64,000 nucleotides of DNA, taken from Paraescarpia echinospica (lineage: Eukaryota; Annelida; Polychaeta; Sabellida; Siboglinidae). How positions within the stretch are numbered: position 1 is the first letter of the stretch; each line of letters opens with the position of its first letter. The position numbers were made by a program, and so were the translations under genes. This document shows positions 19,834 to 30,966 of the stretch, piece after piece. The DNA lies in assembly GCA_020002185.1 (NCBI GenBank), contig CM034541.1, forward strand, positions 26,328,164 through 26,392,163, written 5' to 3'. The notes beneath the pieces were generated by a model. The model was not told the origin of the DNA. It made no database searches and saw nothing but the letters and a program-made list of their open reading frames with translations.

Positions 19834-21860
19834 GGCCCTATTCAGTGATTCCAGGTATTGACATTGTTGTTGCTTTGAGTTTGACAGTTTTGTGCTATTT
19901 CGTTTTTTTGTTATGACCTCAGGTTTATTTTCTCTGTTAGTGCACACACATGTAAGTGAATGAGTCTTATTAGTGCACGATCTTCAATTTTATCTTGAAC
20001 TTCTGTTGCGTTTAGGAATAATTCGACTGCGCATGCGCTCGGTTGTCGACAACATCATGTTTATTTCAGTAATTTGTCATTATATTTATTCGGTGTTAAC
20101 ATGAAACCAACATCATAATTATGTCTGATGGGAGTCTGTATACACATGACAACGTTAGATTAAATATAATAGCTGATTCACTCCGTTTTCAATAAATAGC
20201 ATCGTTTTCAGTACATGTTTACACTTTCTACCAAGCACGTGGACGATGAGTCAGGGATCAGGCCAACAGCCAATGGGCACCACGGAGATATTTCCCTATC
20301 TTGCTTGTTTGGGAAAACATTAATTAGCCGCCGTGTACCACCCTGGCTCTTTGGGCATTTTTCTAATTACCACAAACTTAGCGTAGATCAAGATCTATAA
20401 AAAGTGAAAGCCTGGTGGCAAACGGAAAACTACACAAACACCTGGTGTTAACTGTTGAACTAACTCTAAAGCCTAAACTGGAGTTATTTAGATTGATACG
20501 TCCAATCGAATATTGCTGTTGATTGCCGTGCCACCCGTATAAAAAAATTATCTAAAATCTGTATGAGATTTTATTTATATTGCCATATAACTGAAAGCTG
20601 GAAACTTATTGATTAAACGAGATGAGTAGTTTTAGTAGATGCGTGAACTTCGATGTTTCACCAGTAGCGGTGCTAGGTGCCAATGTATATACGTAGACGC
20701 CTAGCGGACAAGCAGGGACCATCGGTCCATCGTTGGCCGTCAGCAAAGTCCGTGTCTTATTGTATATTCACTATAGACAATGATATGCAGTGTTAAATAA
20801 TGGCTCCTAAGGCTGCAAATACTATGTTCGTTTTGATACCATTGGTTATAGTAGCTGACCCCCCTTCTCCAACCATTGGCGGATCCCCCATCCTCACAAG
20901 CCAGGGGTGTGACTACTGGCATATTCTCCCGCTTTCTGCATCCGCCCATGCTAACATTGTTGATTTGTTTCCATTCTGGTCACAACGTTAATGTTTTCAC
21001 GCTGGTTGTAGGCCAAGAACATTGTGTTTCTAGAATTCATATCCAAGTTCAACCCAATTCAAGGTCAAGTCAAGGTTTCCACTCAAGTTTCAAATAATTA
21101 TCCTCCAAACAGCATTGGCTAACGCAGAAGTTTATGGTGGTGCGTATACCATAATCCCAATTATTTTCATCCTTAAAAATGAATTATTAAATATTTTAGC
21201 TTTACGTGTTTGGGGGAAATCGAGCATTCTAACATAATAGTGAACTGTCAGTTCCAGCGAGTAATGTTTTAAATGATAAAACGCATTTTTTTCCAGAATA
21301 ATACATGCACAACGTGGACTTGATGTAGCAGGCAAAAGTCTAAATTAACAGTTTAGTAGTCGACTATGTATAAAGTATTGCGCTGAGTCGCATTCGTTTG
21401 GTTAATGGGGTAAGATCACATTAAGAATTCGTCCGCCATTACCGAGTTAAAGAATGCCCTTGAAGATAGCGTTTTGGTGTTATATGTGAATTTGTTTCGA
21501 GCATTGTTACATGGGACGTGTTGGTCCAGTGAATACTGAGTCTACTATTGCACTAGATCTCTCACGAGGTACTCGTACCAATAAATATGCCCTAGTCGCC
21601 CGCCTATTCGCACGGTGGCTATTTTGCAGAACGCACCAATATTTCAAAATCCGTCATCAGATTGGGGCGAAATTGAAGGATATCAGTTTTGGGTGGATTT
21701 TTCTGAAAATGTGTCAATGGAGGTTAAATATGCTGTTAAATTTTCAAGAAGATTGTTATATAAACTCTGCAGGAAATGAAGGAAACGTTATAATGGCCGC
21801 TTATGTAATATCTAATGTGGTCTTACCCTTAATGTGAAAGGGTCAACCCACAAAGGAATT
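19834..21860. other. No gene recognised
   Basis: About 2 kb of ordinary-looking non-coding DNA. The 108-codon frame at 21511-21837 has no recognisable motif, no paralog in the window and no splice context, so it is not called. Confidence 0.5.
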
Positions 21861-22153
21861 CTCAACTTACTTTGACCAAAAGGAATAGAAGGAAAGAGGC
21901 ACCACTCAAGATAAATATCGGTCGAAAAGTGAAGCCAGGGCAATTAGTGGCGCCACCCGGCGGCTATCTAAGAGAACTACGCAGTGGAGCTATATTTTCA
22001 ATGTTGTAGCATAGCGACTTCACTAAAACAGCGCACAAATCCTTATCCTTGTGGGTACGTATGTACACAAACACACGCTACTTTGAAGACAATTATTTAT
22101 TCTTCAAATGGGCTCTCCATTTTTTCTTTTAAAATAAAATATGTTGGACGCAT

Positions 22154-22563
22154 GTGCCCGCCGTATGCTGGATGTCACGTATGTGGGTGCCCGCCGTATG
22201 CTGGATGTCACGTATTGGGTGCCCGCCGTATGCTGGATGTCACGTATGTGGGTGCCCGCCGTATGCTGGATGTCACGTATGTGGGTGCCCGCCGTATGCT
22301 GGATGTCACGTATGTGGGTGCCCGCCGTATGCTGGATGTCACGTATGTGGGTGCCCGCCGTATGCTGGATGTCACGTATGTGGGTGCCCGCCGTATGCTG
22401 GATGTCACGTATGTGGGTGCCCGCCGTATGCTGGATGTCACGTATGTGGGTGCCCGCCGTATGCTGGATGTCACGTATGTGGGTGCCCGCCGTATGCTGG
22501 ATGTCACGTATGTGGGTGCCCGCCGTATGCTGGATGTCACGTATGTGGGTGCCCGCCGTATGT
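22154..22563. repeat. 33-bp minisatellite, about 12 copies, inside the P-like element
   Basis: Units of GCCCGCCGTATGCTGGATGT followed by CACGTATGTGGGT. All but one are identical; the second unit lacks one base. The 33-base period keeps several frames open (11-residue repeat ARRMLDVTYVG), which is not evidence of a protein. The near-perfect identity shows recent expansion within an otherwise decayed transposon. Confidence 0.95.
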
Positions 22564-22599
22564 TGCGCCTACTTACCTGTTTACATATGCGACAACTAC

Positions 22600-24010
22600 G
22601 GGACTTTTCTATTTCTCTCACGTGAAGTTGTGAAGTTGTTGTTATTCATCATCAACAAAGCTTGGAGGGAAATGTTGATGAATAAGTTCAACACATAATC
22701 TTTCAGCGTGCACATTCCGGCAGGACAGACAACTGAGTCTTCGGGTATTTCTTTGACGAGAAGACGGCGCAGTCTACTTCGGACTTTATCCATATGTAGA
22801 GTGTGGCTTGTTTTCTTGAAAGCACGCTCCGTGTTTTCAACTGTTGAAGCCAGTTCTTTACTTGGAGTTACAAGTCCAGTTTGAGTAGCAGCACTTCTGT
22901 CGATGAACTTGTCGGTGAACCAATCAGGGTTTGCTGACATTGTTGACGTACTTTGTCACGCAGTTTCCTGGCCATGTACCCTGCTATGTATGTCAATGTG
23001 TTTTCTTCCTCAATGGAGAGGTCTTCCGTCTCAACGTTGAAATAATGACTGGTCATTTATCCTGTTTGAGAGAAAACGGTCAGAGGATCATCTTCATCGG
23101 CGGCGATGTGTTGACACGCAGTACTGAAAGACTTGAGATTGAGAAGAAAAATGTCCCCGTCTTTCCTGCAGTTGCTCTCTTTGCTTTGCAATAGAATAGA
23201 ATCAACCATTACCTGACGAAGGTAGAGTCGGAACTGCTCAGCTGAAGGGTTGGCCACCCTTAAACCTGATCACAGCAAAGGGGTTATCTAAGCAATATTG
23301 ATTTAGCCGGCTAGTTATGAAAAACTTTGCCTGAAAATTGTGATAGCGACAGCGACAGAAGACTACGAATGGTCATCAACCATCTGGGTAGACATGAAGT
23401 TTACGCGTGCTTCCAGACTCAAGTGACAAAAGCCACTCTATGGTAGACAGAAGAAATTCCCTGTGCCCTGATGTGTTTGACAAAGCTGTTGTGTATGCTT
23501 GAATGCCTTGCTGTTGAACCAGTTGAACAGACGTTCCAAGAACAGTGGTATTTCTTCTGCGTCATCATGGAGTGACTTCAATGTAACCTTTGTAGAAATA
23601 CCAGCAGCCACAGACTGACAGAAGACTTGGGTCGCATATTTAACTCGCAAAACCGAAAACGGGGGCAAGTCAATGTGCTTGTGTCTCAGTTTAGGAGCCA
23701 TAAGCTCAGCATTTGTGGAATCGATCAGGAAAAACTGACGAATGTAGCTCCACTTACTGCTTTTCCCATCTCGTTTGAAGCCTGTTTTCGTGAGGTGGTT
23801 CATCGTGGTTTTTTTTAGCAGATGAGGTGGGTCGTACCTGACATAGATCTTGTTCTCGTCTTGGAGGAAGAAAGACTCATAGACGTGCCTCAAGTGTCTT
23901 TCGATTATTCGACCCTTGGTCATATATGACCACTTTGATGTCCAAACCAACGCTGATCATCTAATTCATAGTCGTAGCGGATTCTCGTCCGTTTCAAATA
24001 ACGGCACTGT
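22600..24010 (-). pseudogene. P-element / THAP9-like transposase, degenerate
   Basis: Reading the minus strand from about 24010: DIKVVIYDQGSNNRKTL, then after a frameshift YVRYDPPHLLKKTTMNHL, KWSYIRQFFLIDSTNAELMA, PKLRHKHIDLPPFSVLRVKY and ATQVFCQSVAAGISTKVTL (23950-23500), a decayed stretch, RVANPSAEQFRLYLRQVMVD (23257-23057), and finally EEENTLTYIAGYMARKLRDK with a C-terminal part to about 22600. DQGSNNR, the PPHLLK motif, SVAAG and YIAGYxARKL are the conserved blocks of P-type RNase H-like transposases. The N-terminal THAP domain is not seen. At least three frameshifts or stops make it non-functional. Confidence 0.85.
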
Positions 24011-24714
24011 TTGTTGACATTTCTATAACACCAGTTGAAGTACACAATTATCTAGATTATAGTTTATCACAAACGCCCTAAATATTGTACGTAAACTACA
24101 AAAAACAACTTGCTAGTCTCTCTCTTCCTCCACCATTTGTTACATATAGGTGAACATTCAATTCTTCTGTAATCTAGTGTACCCGTAGGCTAGGCGCGTT
24201 GAGCAAGTGAATTCTTTAATTTATTTCATCAGTTATAAAATATAAGAATGTCAACAGTGATCTATAACACAACCATGTTCAATTGTTTGTACCTTTCAGC
24301 ATCTTTAGGAAACCGAAAACACACTTATTGGGACATTTACTTTTATAATTGGAACAATTCGGTGCGCTGTACCAAGAGGTGCTGTCGTGTCTCTGTGCCA
24401 ACGTGTAGTTATCCTAGATAGCCGCCCGAGGGCGCTCTTGCATGCCGGCTTCACTGAAACAGCGGAGTGGTGCCTCTTTCCTTCTATTCTTTTTGCTTTG
24501 ACCAAGCCTGGTGAGTTGAATTTACTATATATAATGGCACAGCGGTAATCCTTGTTGTGCCTGTTTAATGCCAACAAATAATTGTCCTGATTAATCTACG
24601 CTGGAGTCGGGTTTGTTACTCAAATAGATTAAAGGCTGCATGATTACACATGGGAAACACAAAGCAGTATTACCTACGACGATAAACAGCAATAATATAT
24701 TATGCGGGAGTGCC

Positions 24715-24803
24715 GGTGTACTGGTCTGGAAGGAGGTTCCGGTCTGAGAGTAAGTTCCGGTTCCGTTTTGCGTATTGCGCATGCTCGCGCAAGCGCAGTA
24801 CAT
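24715..24803 (+). repeat. Left member of an inverted-repeat pair (partner at 29838-29930)
   Basis: Contains GGTCTGGAAGGAGGTTCCGG and TCTGAGAGTAAGTTCCGGTT, which recur as the reverse complement at 29838-29930. The two may be terminal inverted repeats of a 5.2-kb element that contains the decayed integrase exons, or two independent insertions. Confidence 0.6.
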
Positions 24804-24820
24804 CAAATTCGACCAACGGG

Positions 24821-24965
24821 GAGCAACATGACCTCAGGTGACCGATCAACTTTGACCCCGTGCCAGAAGTATGCGGCGACTGAGTAACATCGCGGTGAGC
24901 AACGTGACCTCAGGTGACCGATCAACTTTGACTCTTGCTCGACGCACTTGGCGACTGAGTTACAA
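24821..24965. repeat. 76-bp direct duplication
   Basis: GAGCAACATGACCTCAGGTG followed by ACCGATCAACTTTGAC recurs 76 bases later (24897) with a few changes, each followed by a CGGCGACTGAGT or TGGCGACTGAGT block. Confidence 0.85.
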
Positions 24966-25113
24966 AATTAATCAAGTTTCGTTTGCTGTAGCGACCGTTA
25001 CTCCACCGACCTATTTGCAACCCCCTACGGTGCTGAACAGGATCGTACACCTGCGTGTGACTGCACTGTTTACAGGCACTTAGTTAGTATCGGTTGACAT
25101 ATCTTTTGTTCAG

Positions 25114-25281
25114 AAAATAGCTGTGATGCAGCGGGAGAAACTTGGAGATGAGAACCGACGGTACATGGCATGCATAAGGCATTACCTAGTCACCAAAAAA
25201 CACTTGGTGTTTGAGAAGCGAATGCGCAATGCTGTCTTGAAAGCTACGCAGCATGGCAAGTATCAAATAGACGTTGAGTAG
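25114..25281 (+). pseudogene. Possible decayed exon, charged protein segment
   Basis: A splice-acceptor-like TATCTTTTGTTCAG precedes an open stretch of 55 codons: KIAVMQREKLGDENRRYMAC, IRHYLVTKKHLVFEKRMRNA, VLKATQHGKYQIDVE, stop. A possible GT donor lies inside near 25260. It sits within the inverted-repeat-bounded interval that also holds the H2C2 integrase exon at 29073 on the same strand, and could be an upstream exon of the same gene. I do not recognise the family from this piece alone. Confidence 0.3.
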
Positions 25282-26680
25282 ACTGTCCAGCCCCATGGCC
25301 AGGCCAATAGCCTGTAGCCTAGCGTATAGTATATTATGCCATAAGCCAGTCTATTAATATGGGTCTCTTAAATAATATAGATGTCAGAATAGGGGCCTAT
25401 GTTTTTGAAAGAAGTATAATAATGAAACGATGGTTGGACGCAAGGACGTGGCTATTAACACAGCTGCTCTGCAGGCCCACCGTTTATTACATAGAATGGT
25501 TATTATTCTTATCTTTCTGTGGGTTGTACCTCTTGACTTCCTGAACCAGAAATAAATATTCCTTTGACAAAACAGACACCCATGACAGGCATTATAGGTT
25601 GGTGGCTATTTTTTGGCAAATATAAATAAAAATTGCACTCAACCTGATATGTCAAACGGCTTCAGTCTTACTCTTAGATGACCAAATGTACTGCTAGTTT
25701 GTGTAAAATAAAATTTACATTCCTTGCCCATGGGAGCCAAACCTTAATACACGGGCCCCCACGATAAGTGCTATTTGAAATCGGTTAATTGTGATTTCTA
25801 TTTTGTGAATATTCTTTCAGTTTAAATTATTAACGCTGTTAAACAATCGTTTTATCTCAAAATGTATAGGCCTAGGGGCCTACCACTAAAAATGTATACC
25901 AACCTAAATACCAATGTATTTGACCATATATAGTGCAATTAATGAATGAAATAGATTAATAAATCATCGACAATCACTCGCTATCAGCATTGCATTTAGC
26001 AGAGGTACTTACATTGTTATTGTTACACATTGTATTTGTGTCTGAATAAAGTGATATTTTCTGTTTTAGAAGTAGACACAGTGACACACAAGCCTATTCA
26101 CAGTGTCTGGGAATACTGTTACATTACAATAAGGAACTTACTAATTAATTTTATCATACTGACTTGGTAGACTTTGTAGTGTTAACTTGTTTCAAGTGAA
26201 TTGTGACATTCTCTACATAGTCTGCTCTGGCCCTTATCACTAGAATTTAGGCTATGGCAGTGGCAGCATCAGGTAACTTGTGTTCGTCATTTCACCCGTC
26301 AGTTTTGTAGTAAGCTTTACTGATTAATTGTAACAAGTGAACAATGCTATTGCAACAACTGCAACTTTTGTAAATGGCCCTTATTAAGTTGTCTGTTTTG
26401 TATTTTTTTATTGAAACTTGAACATTGTTTTTTTTTTAACATTGTTTATTTTAAATTAAGAGTAGATGCTAATGTCTCGGCATCTGTTGGTGGTTCAAAT
26501 CCGTCAGGTAAATGCACAAACCTTTGTGCATAATTACCCCTGGCATGGGCTTATTGACCGATACATTGCATCTGCGAGTGTAATTATGTTGATATTTCAT
26601 TAAAATGACTTTCAATGATGCAACAGTTAAAGCATCAGATATAGTCCATTGAAGAAAGATCCAAACAACTGATTTACCCC
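25282..26680. other. No gene recognised
   Basis: AT-rich DNA of about 1.4 kb without recognisable coding content. It may be intron or transposon interior. Confidence 0.5.
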
Positions 26681-26685
26681 ATACC

Positions 26686-26735
26686 TTCCTTGTCCACCTG
26701 CCATCTAGAGTTAATTCTCTAGGTGGCAATCTTAT
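26686..26735 (+). mobile_element. CR1 3' end, plus strand, tail-to-tail with the next
   Basis: CCTTCCTTGTCCACCTGCCA plus TCTAGAG...CTAGGTGGCAATCTT equals the CR1 3' tail at 12545-12590. It forms an inverted pair with the tail at 26772-26815. Confidence 0.8.
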
Positions 26736-26771
26736 TAAATATATATACTGTAATACATATATTAAAAAAGA

Positions 26772-27215
26772 TTGCAACACAGAGAATTACCTCTAGATGG
26801 CAGGTGGACAAGGAAGCGTTTTGGCTTACTGAGAGCCCAACCCTTTTGCATCCCGCCCTTCTGAGGTGTGTCGATTTTATTTACACATATTCACGCAGCT
26901 AACACCCACACAATCAGCAGCTAATCTGTCCTATTAATTTACAGTTCTTTGTGAAAATTTGAACTTTCTTAATAATATAGGTCCCAGTACTGATCCCTGT
27001 GGTACCCCACTCAAAACTGATTTTCAGTTTGAATCCTCCCCATCAACTATTATTCATTGTCTTCTGTCAATCAGCCAATTTTCTATCCAGTTAATTATAC
27101 CATTTCCTGTGCCATGGGCCTTTAGTTTAAGTACTAATCTTTGATGTGACACTTTGTCGAAAGCTTTCTGAAAATCTATGTAGATGATATGTACTGGTGA
27201 TCTCTCCCATATATA
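26772..27215 (-). pseudogene. CR1 ORF2 fragment (minus strand) with internal deletion
   Basis: From right to left the minus strand gives an RT piece complementary to 11440-11650 of the intact CR1 (GLKLKAHG..., GVPQGSVLGPILF region), then jumps to the C-terminal end and the 3' tail (GATGGCAGGTGGACAAGGAA complement near 26800). About 700 bp between RT motif B and the C-terminus is deleted. Dead. Confidence 0.8.
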
Positions 27216-27229
27216 AATATATGGAGTAT

Positions 27230-28220
27230 CTTGAAAAGAATGGGTATGACGTCCTATTGTGGGGGTCGTACATTAATTACTAAAAGTTTGGTGCTCCAGA
27301 TTCAAGCTGAAAACTACCCACATGCATAATACGCAAGCTTGATTCTAAGTAAATGTTATGCCTCAGGTGATTTTCACAGGGCTGCTGTCATTAGATGTAA
27401 ATTCTACATGCTCACTAGTAGCAGCCAGTGACCCAACTGACATGAACGCAATTAGTTAGGTTCAGACAATTGTTTGCACAATCTCAAATCTCCAGCCAGG
27501 GACAGTCAGTGACTGAGCTGGGTGAACTGTGAATGTCCAGTGGGTGATCAGGTACGTCAGGGCTGGGTTAAAAATGTGAAAGTGAACACAATCCAGCTAT
27601 ACAGTATTTAACTTAAATTCTCAAATTGTACTTTCAAGTTTTAGATAAATTTGTACAATGTAATTGGGTTTTATTAGCTTGCTTGGCCTATTACAGACAT
27701 TAGTTCCAGTTAGCCTCTTCAGCGGATATTGTGTTCTTTTTGTCTTTTATTAAAATTAATCGTCAAGTGAGTTAAAGTTGATTTCTAATTTAATTGAAGT
27801 TAGTTTACATTGAATGTTAATTAAATTAAAGTTATTTGTTAATTTAATTTAATTGAAAAAATTGGGAGGTTAATTTAATTTAATTGACCTCATAAATGTA
27901 TAATATTAATTAATTTAACTGGAAAATATTTGAGTTCATGTATTTTAATTAATGTTCAAAGTTAGTTTCCCATGCCTGCTCTTAATATTCTTTGATGTGT
28001 CCTGCACTAAATAAGTGTAGGTATGCAAGCATACTAAATTGTTCTATGTGAAGGAATCTTCATAGTACATTGAGAGTTACTTTGTTGTAATAAATGTGAT
28101 AGATCATAGAACGATATTTTATACTCAGTATTTAATTATTGTGTTGTGTTATATTTTATAAATATCATAATGTGGCGTCTTGGCATCCATATAGTTTAAC
28201 AAATAAGATAACTATAAGTT
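27230..28220. other. No gene; contains one member of a dispersed repeat
   Basis: About 27225-27345 (GTCGTACATTAATTACTAAA, AGTTTGGTGCTCCAGATTCAAGC) resembles 62215-62330 (GTCGTAGATTAATTCGTGAA, AGTTTGGCGCTCGATGTTCAAGC), both following an ATATGGRGTAT block. The nature of this repeat is unknown. A TTAATTTAATT-rich segment lies at 27790-27960. Confidence 0.5.
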
Positions 28221-28551
28221 AAAAAAGGTAAGTTCTTATATAGCGCAGTATCCAGTCCTTAGGACTGTTCAATGCGGTTTACACTTTACTCCCTGGCAGA
28301 CCTGTTCAATCGAACACCATCTCGACTTCTCTTGGACGTATTCAGCCACCCTGCGATTAATGCGTGAAGACTATCCGTACACAAATATCCACCACTGTCT
28401 ACAGCAAGGTACTCAGTCATACAGCTGATTGAACTAAAGCAATGTAGAGTAAACGAACTTGCCCAAAGTTCGACACCGCCGCACAGGATTCGAACCTGCT
28501 TCCTCTCTGTCGAGAGTCCGGAGCTCTTACTCTTGTGCTACTGCGCTCCAC
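28221..28551 (-). mobile_element. tRNA-derived SINE, full length
   Basis: The minus strand begins TGGAGCGCAGTAGCACAAGA (A-box region), has GGTTCGAATCCT (B-box), continues with a conserved body (GGGCAAGTTCGTTTACTCTA, GAGTACCTTGCTG, AGAAGTCGAGATGGTGTTCG) and ends CTGCGCTATATAAGAACTTACC. Related copies at 47728-48041 (-), 53490-53632 (+, truncated) and 59991-60295 (+). RNA polymerase III promoter boxes are intact in this copy. The GCGCTATATAA end resembles the 3' ends of L2-type LINEs, suggesting those supply its reverse transcriptase (inference). Confidence 0.85.
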
Positions 28552-28569
28552 ATACATTATATTATTATT

Positions 28570-29072
28570 TGTTATGAACAATGAATAGCATAGATATAAT
28601 AAATGTAATTTACATTTATATATGATGCATGGTTACCATCTTGTGACTGTTTTACTAAATTGTGATTTGATCATCTTATGATACATTCACCATAATCATC
28701 ATGTATGTTTCAATTGCAACTTTGTGATTTGCACTGCAGAGAATAGTTCCACCAAGTGTTGTTTAAATGGTTTCATTAGTTCATCTGTTGTAAACCTTTG
28801 GAATGTGATTTGTTATTATTGGAAATGAGTAAAAAAATAGTTAATGTGTAAGATATAATAGGAATTGCGAGGCAATGTTAACATTTGGACACCGTATAGC
28901 ATTATAATAATGTGTATTATGCAGTAGTAAAAGTGTCAATTGCCTACTCTACATAATGTACATTTTCCATATGTTTACTATAACTTTTTACAATTATGAA
29001 TTTGTTGGCAAACATTATATATAATATATTTGTGTCATCTTTTTTATTTATGATTATGTTAAATAATTGCAG
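28570..29072. other. No gene recognised
   Basis: AT-rich. About 28735-28815 is a diverged copy of 19044-19125. Ends at the acceptor of the integrase-type exon. Confidence 0.5.
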
Positions 29073-29233
29073 AAACTGGAGGACTAGTGTACATTCCACC
29101 AAACACGCACATCCGCTAAAAGATTGTCACTGATGAAAAAGAGAAGGAGAAGATCTTGTGGCAGATCCACTCTGTGCCCCATGCTGGCCACAGTGGCATC
29201 AATGCCACCAAATAATTTAGCATCATTGTAGAG
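29073..29233 (+). pseudogene. Decayed integrase-type (H2C2 zinc-binding) exon with intact splice sites
   Basis: Flanked by a good acceptor (AATAATTGCAG) and a consensus donor (GAG|GTAAGT). The phase-2 frame reads TGGLVYIPPNTHIR, stop, KIVTDEKEKEKILWQIHSVP, HAGHSGINATK, stop, FSIIVE. The ...H...AGHxGxxxT pattern is the H2C2 zinc-binding segment that precedes retroviral/Gypsy/Ginger-type integrase cores and their domesticated relatives. Two TAA codons (29117-29119, 29213-29215) break it. No integrase core exon was found downstream. Confidence 0.6.
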
Positions 29234-29239
29234 GTAAGT

Positions 29240-29837
29240 TATTTACAACATATCTACGGTAGTCTAGGACAGTATTTCAAGTAAACTATCGATATTTGAC
29301 ATATTTATTGACAGAATCTTGCACTTGTGGTATATTTACAGAGTGCTCTAGAGTATCTCTAGGTAAAATATACTTTGAGTGTACTTAAGATAGAACAGGT
29401 TATGTGAAAATTGTGTATATGTGGGTGATAATATGTGATCTTGCTATGCTGATTCATGAGTTCAACTGTTATCAACCTTGTTTTCAGAGGTTATATGCCA
29501 TACCTAATGATTATCTGATTTAAAAAATGAAATACAATTTATTTATTTAAATTTCATGGAGAAAATGAATAATATTATTACAAAATACAATTTTATGGTT
29601 GCAAATACAATATAGAACAAAGATTTGTCAAATAACATAATATTTTTTGGTTTCGTGAATAGAAAAGATGAACGTCGTCGTCTGTGTGACGAAGTCGTAA
29701 GATACACAACGTCAACGCTCTGAGACAATGACATCAAAATAAAACAAAATTGTTTGGCAAATAATTATAAGTTATTTGGGTGACGCATAGCTTCGGCAAA
29801 CACCGTGTTAAGCTGGCCAAAAATAGGCGCTAACCTT
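29240..29837. other. No gene recognised
   Basis: AT-rich, no motif-bearing open frame. Confidence 0.5.
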
Positions 29838-29930
29838 TGACATGTACTGTGTGTACGCAAAACGGAACCGGAACTTACTCTCAGACCGAAACCTCCTTCC
29901 AAACCGGTACACCGGTTCCAAAGGGCACAA
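29838..29930 (-). repeat. Right member of the inverted-repeat pair (partner at 24715-24803)
   Basis: CGGAACCGGAACTTACTCTC and AGACCGAAACCTCCTTCCAA are the near-exact complement of the block at 24725-24780. The homology ends abruptly on both sides. Confidence 0.65.
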
Positions 29931-30883
29931 CGGTAGCGGCATGCTGATTACGTCACCCTGCAGAGGTGACCTAGAGAACAATCCCAGTAGTACCACGGAC
30001 AGTCGCATGCTAAATCATATGGCGATGCAGCTATTCCGTTGCGGTGGACCAACCTGCTTCTGTCGGGATACATTTTCTGTATGATACTATCTGTATCTGT
30101 ATTTTGACTGGCAAAATGTCCTATGGACACATCACGCCAGTGCAGATACAGTTGATGATGCCATGATACTCTCCAACTATGTAGGTGAGTTGCACATAAA
30201 CGTTTATTAAGTTCGCTATACCTTAAGTGTGAGTGAAACAAGAACGCTGCAGTTGCCGTGAGCGCCGCTTAGGCAAGGACAATAATAATCGTGGTGTTTG
30301 GAGCAGAGCGTTAAAGGGAATAAAAACATATATTGCTTGAATTTATGTTCTATTACATCCTGCTATCTATTGTATGCTGTACATCCGGACATTTTCGAAT
30401 ATGCATATTTTTGGCGCGCTTTTCCGGATGCCGAGATGTGACGTCACTTATGACTCAAACTCGCATCAGGCCGACCCTTTCCGTGCATTCAGAGCATGTT
30501 TACAAGTATAGCTTTTGGGTCGAAACGAGTGTCAGAATGAGTTATTGTGCAATTTTCCGATATAATACAAACACTAGTCATCATAGAGGAACAAGCAGTT
30601 ATCTTACGGTTCCACATGAATCCAATTTTATTCAAAACAACGTATGCGAATGGGCCTACAAGTCGACTAGGTTTCGCCGAGCTTGGGCTCGTTTTCAGAA
30701 TAATTATATCGAATGCAACCAACGGGAGATAATGTACACCAATAAACATACATAGCAAACATATATTGTATCCAGCTACATAAAGTAACGTGTATAATCT
30801 CATAATATCACTAGAATATCGATATATGAAGGAGTTGCACAATTTACCATAACAACTTAAATCAGTTAGAGAGTTTCCGCTGG

Positions 30884-30966
30884 TCCTGCTAGCTCAGTGG
30901 GTAGGCGCGTTGGTTACTTGTCATTCATTTTACAATCGGGCGACGCCGGTTCAATCATGACAGCAT
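30884..30966 (+). other. tRNA-like sequence in the left palindrome arm
   Basis: TAGCTCAGTGGGTAGGCGCG (A box) and GGTTCAATCATGACAG (B-box-like, degraded) spaced about 45 bases apart. No convincing cloverleaf acceptor stem. Treated as tRNA-derived, not as a functional tRNA. Confidence 0.5.

Larger units (their letters stand above)
21861..24517 (-). mobile_element. P/THAP9-like DNA transposon with long terminal inverted repeats
   Basis: The left terminus (about 21861-21980) and the right terminus (about 24403-24517) are inverted copies of each other: GAATAGAAGGAAAGAGGCAC on the left reappears as its complement at 24461-24490, and GGCGGCTATCTA at 21959-21970 as its complement near 24415-24426. 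Between them lie a decayed P-type transposase (minus strand) and a 33-bp minisatellite. Size is about 2.66 kb. The target-site duplication (expected 8 bp for P elements) could not be fixed by eye because the ends have diverged. Confidence 0.75.

Noticed and set aside
22141..22698. Overlapping open frames with 11-residue repeats
   Set aside because: 33-bp minisatellite open on both strands; not a protein.
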